Program-made: the position numbers and the translations under genes
From: Firmicutes bacterium UBA7709
GTDB lineage: Bacteria > Bacillota_A > Clostridia > Peptostreptococcales > Anaerovoracaceae
DNA length: 6,168 bases
Direction of reading: 5' to 3'
Assembly: GCA_002482405.1 (NCBI GenBank)
Contig: DLFX01000048.1
Span: 1-6,168 of the forward strand
The notes under the pieces: model-generated
What the model was told of the DNA's origin: nothing
Seen by the model: only the letters and a program-made list of their open reading frames with translations
Databases searched by the model: none
Shown: piece after piece, positions 1 through 4,784 of the stretch
How positions within the stretch are numbered: position 1 is the stretch's first letter
Layout: the number at the start of each line of letters is the position of its first letter

Positions 1-1231
1 AGGCGATCAATGCGGCAAGATGCTGCACGGTAACGTCTTCTTTTCCTCCGAACCCGCCGCCCACGAGCTGGTTCTGTACTTTAACAAGTTCCGGAGGCAG
101 GCCGAGCATCCCCATCGTTTCGTGCTGCGTATCATAGACGCTTTGGTCCGAGGATAATATGACAACGCCGTCGCCATCCGGATATGCGACGGCACACTCG
201 GGCTCCAAGAAGGCATGCTCGGTCCACGGCGTAGAAAATTTCTGCGTAAGAACATATTTTGATTTAGCGATAGCCTCTTGCGGATTGCCGCGGTTCACAT
301 GCTTATGCGTAAGCAGATTGCCGTTTCTATGTACCAATGGAGCGTTCTCCGCCATGGCCTCCTCGGCAGATGTGACAGGTTTGAGAACCTCATAATCAAC
401 ACGGATCAACGCTTTCGCTTTTTCCAGCGTTTCCTGACCCTCCGCGACCACCAGGCAGATGGCGTCGCCAAGAAAATGGGTGATATCTCCCACGTCGATC
501 ATGGTATCCCAATCCTTAACGATGTGCCCGACCTTATTCCGGCCCGGTATATCTTTAGCGGTATATACCGCCACTACGCCCGGAAGCGCCAGGGCCTCCT
601 CCGCATGGATCGCCAGCACGCGCGCGCGCGGGTATGCGGAGCGTACGGCGCTCCCGTAAACCATACCGTCCATATAAACATCATCCGTGTATATCCCCGT
701 CCCGGTGATCTTTTCCCGAACATCCACCCTCGGGGCTCGCGCACCCAGCCTCCAGTCGTCGGGGATTGGAGGGATTACGCCATTGCGGAAAATCTCCGCC
801 GCCAGCATGATCGCATCGACGATTTTCACATACCCGGTGCACCTGCAAATATTATTCCGGATCGCAAACGTTGCTTCCTCGCGCGTCGGATTGGGATTTG
901 TATCCAAAAGCCCTTTCGCCGACATCACCATGCCCGGCGTGCAGAACCCGCATTGAACCGCGCCGGCCATCCCGAAAGCATACGCATAAACGTCTTTTTC
1001 AAAAGCAGTCAGACCTTCGGCGGTGATAATCGATTTGCCCTCCAGCTTATCGGTTTGCTGCACGCACGCTTTCATGGGCTTGCCGTCTACCAGCACCGTG
1101 CAGGTGCCGCAGGCCCCTTCGCTGCAGCCGTCTTTCACCGAAGTCAGGTGCAAAGTGTCCCTGAGATAGCGGATCAGCTTCTCATTCTTCTCGGCTGCAA
1201 CAGCCTTTCCGTTTACGGTAAACGAGGCCAT
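1..1231 (-). CDS. xdh: Selenium-dependent-type xanthine dehydrogenase, fused [2Fe-2S] and molybdopterin subunits (partial, N-terminal 410 aa)
   Basis: Molybdenum hydroxylase of the xanthine dehydrogenase family, expected to oxidise xanthine or a related purine in the cytoplasm. The frame is open from the left edge to ATG at 1231. A TAG directly precedes the ATG, and an AGGGAGG ribosome site lies 8 nt upstream. Residues 1-75 form a plant-type ferredoxin domain with Cys36, 41, 44 and 56. Residues 80-150 form the second [2Fe-2S] domain with Cys94, 97, 129 and 131 (QCGFCTPG and CRCTGY). The molybdopterin domain starts near residue 162 and reaches the cofactor loop GGGFGGKED at 391-399. There is no FAD domain between them, so electrons must leave through a separate FAD subunit or another acceptor. 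Fusion of the Fe-S domain directly to the Mo domain is typical of the selenium-dependent family (also E. coli XdhD), usually about 850 aa, so roughly half is missing beyond the edge. Selenium dependence and exact substrate are inferred from family resemblance. Confidence 0.9.
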   Translation of the reverse strand, partial: MASFTVNGKAVAAEKNEKLIRYLRDTLHLTSVKDGCSEGACGTCTVLVDGKPMKACVQQTDKLEGKSIITAEGLTAFEKDVYAYAFGMAGAVQCGFCTPGMVMSAKGLLDTNPNPTREEATFAIRNNICRCTGYVKIVDAIMLAAEIFRNGVIPPIPDDWRLGARAPRVDVREKITGTGIYTDDVYMDGMVYGSAVRSAYPRARVLAIHAEEALALPGVVAVYTAKDIPGRNKVGHIVKDWDTMIDVGDITHFLGDAICLVVAEGQETLEKAKALIRVDYEVLKPVTSAEEAMAENAPLVHRNGNLLTHKHVNRGNPQEAIAKSKYVLTQKFSTPWTEHAFLEPECAVAYPDGDGVVILSSDQSVYDTQHETMGMLGLPPELVKVQNQLVGGGFGGKEDVTVQHLAALIA

Positions 1232-1422
1232 CTAGGAGTCCTCCCTCTGTCTTATTAAATCCAATGAACTGCCGCAAATACGCTTTCCTACCCGCGCTAA
1301 GTCGGGTCCGGTTTGCCGTGCCCTGTTCCAAAACAACATTCTATATATGGGAAGCAAAATACCTTCGGTCTATGCTTGCATCGGAAAACTTCGTTTTGGC
1401 AGCCACAGCGCAACCGGGGCGT
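1232..1422. other. Gap between the CGGC gene and xdh, no convincing signal
   Basis: Apart from the xdh ribosome site, the gap holds only a weak 5-bp dyad (ACCCG/CGGGT, minus strand, around 1289-1306) and AT-rich stretches such as CATATATAGAAT with no matching -35. I see no intrinsic terminator and no good promoter. Read-through transcription of xdh from the promoter upstream of the CGGC gene is therefore the simplest reading. Confidence 0.4.
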
Positions 1423-1866
1423 TCAATTGTAGCGCTTCATGACGTCTTCAGTATCCAGAAACAGCTGCGGCGCAATCTCGCGCATCTTCGTCTTTTCCCA
1501 AAAAGAAAGCTTCGCGTGTTCTTCAAAATACTTCATTGGAATAGGATGGGTCCCTATAACAACCCTTACCTTATACCGCGTTTCGATAAATTCTTTAAAT
1601 GCCCCGATACGCGGGCATGGGGGATATCCTACCACTAATCCCGTTGCGAGATGAATAACTTCCGCTCCATTTTTGATCATTTCTTCCGGTACATATTCAA
1701 TGTTGCCCCCCGGGCATCCCCCGCAGTTCGAATACCCCACCAGTTCAATTTCCTCTTCCGGGAGATATACCGAGAATCCTCCCGCTCTTTCCTTTAGTGC
1801 CCGAAGGCATTTCCCGCCCCCGCAGTTTTGATATCGCCCACAGATAATAATGCCGACCTTTTTCAT
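1423..1866 (-). CDS. CGGC-domain putative metal-binding protein
   Basis: Small cytoplasmic protein of 147 aa in the CGGC-domain family, known from anaerobic bacteria and archaea and thought to bind metal through conserved cysteines; no reaction is established. The N-terminus MKKVGIIICG is a beta strand leading into Cys9, Cys15 and Cys20. The signature NCGGCPGG puts the namesake cysteines at 48 and 51. The second half has the family pattern GAEVIHLATG (67-76), then PPCPR with Cys84, and ends the core at GTHP (105-108) with His107. About 37 residues follow the core, a longer tail than in minimal members. ATG at 1866 is preceded by GAGGGAGAGGG. The gene lies 191 bp upstream of xdh and downstream of a strong promoter (2113-2141), so both may be one transcript. 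Co-location suggests a role in metal, sulfur or selenium handling, but that is inference. Confidence 0.85.
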   Translation of the reverse strand: MKKVGIIICGRYQNCGGGKCLRALKERAGGFSVYLPEEEIELVGYSNCGGCPGGNIEYVPEEMIKNGAEVIHLATGLVVGYPPCPRIGAFKEFIETRYKVRVVIGTHPIPMKYFEEHAKLSFWEKTKMREIAPQLFLDTEDVMKRYN

Positions 1867-1867
1867 G

Positions 1868-1942
1868 TTAGCCCTCTCCCTCGTATTGTTTCAGTATGTC
1901 AACGAATCCTTTACGCATCATGCAGGCTCGTTCTCTTTTCAC
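1868..1942 (-). CDS. Possible 24-aa upstream ORF or gene remnant coupled to the CGGC gene
   Basis: A short frame with a GTG start at 1942 (directly after an in-frame TGA) or ATG at 1921 or 1918 ends in TAA at 1868-1870. The CGGC start codon begins one base further on. The stop lies inside the ribosome-binding region of the CGGC gene, so translation could be coupled. The C-terminal residues read GFVDILKQYEGEG. No clear ribosome site precedes it and I recognise no family. It could be a leader peptide, the end of a decayed gene, or chance. Confidence 0.25.
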   Translation of the reverse strand: MKRERACMMRKGFVDILKQYEGEG

Positions 1943-2106
1943 TCAATTTGTTTCGCAGATTAGAAGGGCAAATGCAGCTTGCACCGGTTTGTATAGAAGT
2001 GACACCCATGCTCGGCAAGAAAACTACGCCCCCCGTTCTATTCCTGATCCAATATAATTTTTTAAGACAGCCACGAAAGATTGTGCCATTATGAACTTAT
2101 GCCCAC
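1943..2106 (-). other. Long 5' leader of the CGGC transcript, content unclear
   Basis: This is the stretch between the start expected from the promoter at 2113-2141 and the short ORF before the CGGC gene. On the minus strand it contains several short frames that look partly coding: ATG at about 2089 starting MAQSFVAVLKNYIGSG, and another frame, further downstream, with GCHFYTNRCKLHLPF before a stop. Neither is complete or has a ribosome site. An open frame of 53 codons also reads the plus strand from 1896, starting MSTNPLRIMQ. I see no known riboswitch, molybdenum-cofactor RNA motif or tRNA. A decayed gene or an unstructured leader are both possible. Confidence 0.3.
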
Positions 2107-2108
2107 AA
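2098..2108 (+). promoter_or_regulatory. Inverted copy of the TATGCYCAYAA motif near the P1 start site
   Basis: TATGCCCACAA on the plus strand matches, with one or two changes, the TATGCYCATAA element inside promoters P1 and P2 on the minus strand. It lies just downstream of the P1 -10 box, around the expected transcription start. With the copy in the P1 spacer it makes an inverted pair with start-to-start spacing of about 27 bp. Possible second operator half; chance is not excluded. Confidence 0.3.
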
Positions 2109-2112
2109 TAAA

Positions 2113-2141
2113 ATTGTACGCTCGTTATGAGCATATGTCAA
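2113..2141 (-). promoter_or_regulatory. Promoter P1 with dyad operator, upstream of the CGGC gene
   Basis: The -35 box TTGACA (2136-2141) is a perfect sigma-70/sigma-A consensus. A 17-nt spacer and -10 box TACAAT (2113-2118, one mismatch) follow. The spacer TATGCTCATAACGAGCG holds a dyad, GCTC-ATAAC-GAGC, covering the RNA polymerase footprint, so a repressor bound there would block transcription. The site lies about 47 bp beyond the terminator at 2188-2235 and is the first good promoter for the CGGC-xdh unit. The sequence is closely similar to promoter P2 at 4646-4674. Confidence 0.75.
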
Positions 2142-2187
2142 CATTCACCAGGAATTGTTGGCGTAAAATAGGCTAACTTTTGATAGC

Positions 2188-2235
2188 AAAAACCGGGGAA
2201 GTCATCCTATCGAAGAGGAGATTTCCCCGGTTTTG
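2188..2235 (-). terminator. Strong intrinsic terminator closing the cysteine desulfidase unit
   Basis: A perfect 12-bp stem, AAAACCGGGGAA (2189-2200) with TTCCCCGGTTTT (2223-2234), encloses a 22-nt loop that can form a small nested TCCT/AGGA stem. Read on the minus strand, the stem ends in a run of five T. Because the arms are A- and T-tailed, it could also stop transcription in the plus direction. It separates the upstream unit (DUF134, cysteine desulfidase, remnant) from promoter P1. Confidence 0.8.
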
Positions 2236-2252
2236 ATTATATGAATTCAGTT

Positions 2253-2427
2253 CTATTTGGGGTAATGAAGTTGCCCGTTTATCAGTAGAAACAGCTCTCC
2301 GTTTCTGAACATTAAATTGACGGTGTCGTTTTCTCCAAACAGAGCATGCGTATCGTCCGAGAAGATAAAAAGACCTTTCTTTGCTCAAAAACCCGCGTCC
2401 TGTTATGTTCCCAATATATGTCGACTT
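2253..2427 (-). pseudogene. Decayed coding fragment (C-terminal end of an unrecognised protein)
   Basis: Directly after the cysteine desulfidase stop, the minus strand reads STYIGNITGRGFLSKE in one frame. About the same point (near 2380), a second frame, open from 2384 to a TAG at 2253, continues with GLFIFSDDTHALFGENDTV and ends ELFLLINGQLHYPK. The second frame is 43 codons long, follows a TGA and has no start codon near its 5' end. The alternating hydrophobic and polar pattern with DD, EN, NG turns looks like a beta-rich domain, but I recognise no family. A frameshift would join the two pieces. The terminator at 2188-2235 lies just downstream and may originally have belonged to this gene. 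The coding look could be chance; the call is tentative. Confidence 0.35.
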
Positions 2428-2428
2428 A

Positions 2429-3703
2429 TTATTTCTCCACCATGATCTTTATGATTTCCCGATCAGTTTCGCGCATGCCCTTGCTGGCCATTCGTCCTAC
2501 ATTTGCAATCGTATTATCTACACCTTTGGTTACGATCCCATCCCCGCTATAGAATTCCTGCCCATTTTGATACATGCTGAATCCAAGGATTCCTGCGTCA
2601 ACCGCAGATGCTACTTTTGCCGCACAAGATGCCTTTGCTCCATCGCATACAATCCCGGATACAATCGCAAGAGCGTTTACAATCGTATGGGCAATCGCAT
2701 CGTAACCGCCCCCGGAAAGATATGCAATCCCGGCTCCGGTCGCACTGCCGGCGCAGACAGCTCCACAAAAGGCGGACAGCCTGCCGATATTTAATTTTTG
2801 ATGGACTGTGATGAGATCGGCCAGAGCCACGGCCCGGTAAAGCCTATCTTGGGAAACCTTTAGTTCTTTTGCATATTCAATAATTGGCAAAGATGCTGTT
2901 AAACTCTGATTTCCGCTTCCGGAGAGTATGATAACCGGCTTTTCGCATCCTCCCATTCTGGCATCCGCTCCGGCAGCTGCGAGAGCCTTTGCCCGAACCT
3001 TCACATCGTCCCCATAGGTATTCATAAGTATTTTCCCGATTTGGGCGCCCCAATTATGGATCAAACCTTCATCTGCAATAGCGCTGTTGTATTCTATTTG
3101 GCGTCCGATTACATCAGCAATATCCGTTAAATCCACCATGTCCACAAATGCTACGATATCTTTTACATTCAAGGTTCCGCGGTCAATTACATCAACGCTG
3201 TTGGATTGTAATCCGGATTGAAACAGTATATTTCCATCCTTTTCAATATGAACGATATTGGTATGATAATTTTCAATGACTACCTTAGCATAAGAGTGCT
3301 CATTATATACGGTTACAGCCATATAAAAGACAAGCTCACCTTCATATGGAACAATACGAATCTCATGCGTCTCTTGATATTCCTTGATCCGTGCTTTGTC
3401 CTCTTCCGTGCTATCGGACAGTACCTCCAGAACCTTCGACGCGTTTCCTGCTATGATACCCGCTGCCACAGCAGCTTGAATACCCTTCAGGCCTCCTGTA
3501 TTTGGCACAATAACACTTTTTGCGTTTTTTACGATATTGCCGCTTACCTCGACCTGACAGCTGGATGGCAAGGTATTCAAAACTGCTCTCGCCTTTGCAG
3601 CAGCATAGGCGAGGGCGATTGGTTCGGTACACCCCAGCGCAGGAATCAGCTCTTCTTTTAAAATTCGAACATAGTTCCAGTACGTCTCATTCTTCGTTTG
3701 CAT
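2429..3703 (-). CDS. cyuA: L-cysteine desulfidase family protein (UPF0597/YhaM-CyuA type)
   Basis: Cytoplasmic protein of 424 aa, the usual family length. Characterised members use a [4Fe-4S] cluster, without pyridoxal phosphate, to split L-cysteine into pyruvate, ammonia and sulfide. The N-terminal motif ELIPALGCTEPIALAYAAAKA carries Cys25. Further conserved parts are NTGG (68-71), MGGCEKP around residue 253, and SGSGNQSLTASLP (261-273), typical of the iron-sulfur serine dehydratase alpha fold. Cys313, Cys353 and Cys360 are spaced 40 and 7 residues apart; with Cys25 they match the cluster ligand pattern I recall for the archaeal enzyme. ATG at 3703 has AAAGG upstream. The gene lies 88 bp after the DUF134 regulator with no terminator between, so they may be co-transcribed. 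Substrate is assigned by family; a serine-type dehydratase or another small amino acid is the alternative. In E. coli the relative CyuA serves anaerobic cysteine use. Confidence 0.8.
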   Translation of the reverse strand: MQTKNETYWNYVRILKEELIPALGCTEPIALAYAAAKARAVLNTLPSSCQVEVSGNIVKNAKSVIVPNTGGLKGIQAAVAAGIIAGNASKVLEVLSDSTEEDKARIKEYQETHEIRIVPYEGELVFYMAVTVYNEHSYAKVVIENYHTNIVHIEKDGNILFQSGLQSNSVDVIDRGTLNVKDIVAFVDMVDLTDIADVIGRQIEYNSAIADEGLIHNWGAQIGKILMNTYGDDVKVRAKALAAAGADARMGGCEKPVIILSGSGNQSLTASLPIIEYAKELKVSQDRLYRAVALADLITVHQKLNIGRLSAFCGAVCAGSATGAGIAYLSGGGYDAIAHTIVNALAIVSGIVCDGAKASCAAKVASAVDAGILGFSMYQNGQEFYSGDGIVTKGVDNTIANVGRMASKGMRETDREIIKIMVEK

Positions 3704-3791
3704 ATAGTTTACTGCCTTTGCCTTTTTACCCGTTAGTTACACGCGATACTGTATTTGAATAGGGTCAGGCGACGCGCCCTTTAGCTTATCC

Positions 3792-4271
3792 TTATTCTTC
3801 ATTCCAGCCATGCCGCCAGCAACAGTGTCCGCGGCCAAACTTTCCCTTGCATTTTTGTTCACAAGCAATCTGTTTTGAGCCGCAAGCGGGACACGTATAC
3901 ACTCCGCTTTTGATAGATTCCATATTCTCGTAGCTTTCGGCCCATTCATTGCCGCAATCAAGACATCTTACCGGACAGATGTGCCTTGTGAAATTGCCGC
4001 CCTCTATACGAATAATCTTTCCGTTCACCAAGCTGTCAGCGATTTTTTCTCGGGCCGACAATAAGATTCGCTGAAAGGTGGGGCGGGATACCTCCATCTT
4101 TTCGGCGCATTCGCTCTGCTCAAGGCCTTCTAGGTCTTTCAAGCGGACGGCCTCCAGTTCCTCAAGCTTTAATATGTTTTCCGGGATCTCCTCGACATCT
4201 TTTTCCGATGGGATAAAGTAGGGGATGGTAGGAATATTTTCAATCTTTCTCCACTTCGTTGGTCTTGCCAT
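3792..4271 (-). CDS. DUF134 putative DNA-binding protein with C-terminal zinc ribbon and Cys-rich tail
   Basis: Predicted cytoplasmic regulator of 159 aa. The start MARPTKWRKIENIP is the classic DUF134 N-terminus. Residues 37-82 (LEELEAVRLKDLEGLEQSEC, then AEKMEVSRPTFQRIL) form a sigma-factor region 4-like helix-turn-helix, followed by the conserved KIADSLVNGKIIRIEGG. The C-terminal part adds a zinc-ribbon-like pattern, Cys103-x2-Cys106 and Cys127-x2-Cys130, and then a Cys/His tail with Cys137, 141, 150, 151 and His149. It could sense metal or a sulfur species, which is inference. ATG at 4271 is chosen because GGAG lies 9 nt upstream; the in-frame TTG at 4280 abuts that site and is less likely. 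Targets are unknown; the shared dyad in promoters P1 and P2 is a candidate. The gene precedes the cysteine desulfidase and follows a broken CGGC gene. Confidence 0.85.
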   Translation of the reverse strand: MARPTKWRKIENIPTIPYFIPSEKDVEEIPENILKLEELEAVRLKDLEGLEQSECAEKMEVSRPTFQRILLSAREKIADSLVNGKIIRIEGGNFTRHICPVRCLDCGNEWAESYENMESIKSGVYTCPACGSKQIACEQKCKGKFGRGHCCWRHGWNEE

Positions 4272-4313
4272 AGTTGTCAACTCCGTTTCATCAATCTTGC
4301 TTAACGGCCCTCG

Positions 4314-4329
4314 ATTATACCGCTATAAT
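4314..4329 (-). promoter_or_regulatory. -10 region and perfect dyad upstream of the DUF134 gene
   Basis: On the minus strand ATTATA-GCGG-TATAAT is a perfect dyad with 6-bp arms. Its second arm is a consensus -10 box, placing transcription start near 4307 and leaving a leader of about 36 nt. No good -35 box sits 17 nt upstream (about 4337-4342), so an activator may be needed, or the promoter is weak. The dyad covering the -10 could be an autoregulatory site. Confidence 0.45.
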
Positions 4330-4399
4330 ACAGGAAAAATCGTTTTTTTAATAGATTCCTATTTCTTAAAGCAGGTAACCCCATCCTCAATAATCCCCT

Positions 4400-4621
4400 T
4401 TAATGGGTATAATCGATTATTGCAACCGTTTCGCCCAATTTCTTATCAATGGCTTCTTTAATTTTCTGTGCGTGCGGGCAGGGAAAACCAATGGGATTGC
4501 CTCTCGTGATACAGGAGGCTAAAACAATTGTGTCCGCACCTATCTCCCGTTCTACAACTTCGCTTCCCGCACATCGCGCATGTATACATAGCCGTTCTTC
4601 TTTCCTTAGTAATACGACGAA
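4400..4621 (-). pseudogene. Truncated CGGC-domain gene (C-terminal half only)
   Basis: A frame of 73 codons, open from just after a TGA at 4622-4624 to TAA at 4400, carries the C-terminal core of a CGGC-family protein. It reads GADTIVLASCITRGNPIGF, then PCPH with a following helix, and ends IIDYTH at the stop, the usual family ending. The intact copy at 1423-1866 aligns (GAEVIHLATG, PPCPR, GTHP), but the two differ enough to be separate subtypes. The N-terminal half, including the CGGC signature, is absent, and the frame has no ATG, GTG or TTG. An out-of-frame ATG at 4589 with AAGGAAAG upstream begins MYTCAMCGKRSC and would need a frameshift to join the core. A promoter (P2) lies directly upstream, so the remnant is probably still transcribed. 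Deletion of the 5' part is the simplest explanation; a functional frameshifted small protein is less likely. Confidence 0.7.
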
Positions 4622-4645
4622 TCAATCAAGGCGTCTGCTATTTAT

Positions 4646-4674
4646 ATGTTAAGCCAATTATGGGCATACGTCAA
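4646..4674 (-). promoter_or_regulatory. Promoter P2 with dyad operator, upstream of the broken CGGC gene
   Basis: The -35 box TTGACG (4669-4674), a 17-nt spacer TATGCCCATAATTGGCT and -10 box TAACAT (4646-4651) form a good sigma-A promoter. The spacer shares TATGC and CATAA with promoter P1 at 2113-2141, and both hold a 13-bp dyad, here GCCCATAATTGGC. Over the 29 positions of the two promoters I count 21 identities, more than the -35 and -10 boxes alone explain. The same regulator probably binds both. It would drive the CGGC remnant and perhaps the DUF134 gene by read-through. Confidence 0.65.
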
Positions 4675-4679
4675 TAAAG

Positions 4680-4784
4680 CTATTTGGTGAGCTTGAACAC
4701 ATTTATTCCTACAGAAGCAATTAACTTTTGAAGAAGCTTTGCCTTCTTCCGATTTCGCCCGAATACAAGAACACTTTGCTTAAA
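4680..4784 (-). other. Short open fragment after the pyridoxal kinase, possibly a gene remnant
   Basis: Overlapping the last codons of the kinase in another frame, a stretch of 34 codons runs from after a TGA to TAG at 4680. It includes QSVLVFGRNRKKAKLLQKLI and ends ASVGINVFKLTK. It has an amphipathic, Lys-rich, protein-like composition but no start codon with a ribosome site. I recognise no family. It stops 6 bp before the -35 box of promoter P2. It may be the tail of a lost gene or chance; the 7-bp hairpin GAAGAAG/CTTCTTC (4730-4749) inside it lacks a T-run and is not a convincing terminator. Confidence 0.25.

Noticed and set aside
278..1258. Long plus-strand open frame of 326 codons
   Set aside because: It is the antisense shadow of the xdh frame, whose minus-strand translation has both [2Fe-2S] Cys sets and the GGGFGGKED loop. 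The plus-strand product matches nothing I know.
1896..2057. Plus-strand frame of 53 codons starting MSTNPLRIMQ
   Set aside because: No ribosome site or promoter on the plus strand, and no family recognised. It lies antisense to the CGGC leader.
2385..2387. In-frame TGA upstream of the fragment at 2253-2384, as a possible selenocysteine codon
   Set aside because: A TAA lies only five codons further upstream in the same frame, no start codon is available, and no SECIS-like hairpin stands out. A decayed frame explains it better.
3737..3799. Short minus-strand frame MKNKDKLKGASPDPIQ after the DUF134 gene
   Set aside because: Only 21 codons, overlaps the DUF134 3' end, and has no proper ribosome site. 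Most likely chance in the 88-bp gap.
4408..4419. Perfect 12-bp palindrome ATAATCGATTAT
   Set aside because: It lies within the conserved IIDYTH-coding end of the CGGC remnant, so codon sequence explains it. It is not repeated elsewhere in the window.
4730..4749. Hairpin GAAGAAG/CTTCTTC as terminator of the pyridoxal kinase
   Set aside because: The stem is AT-rich, only 7 bp, and followed by A rather than T on the minus strand.
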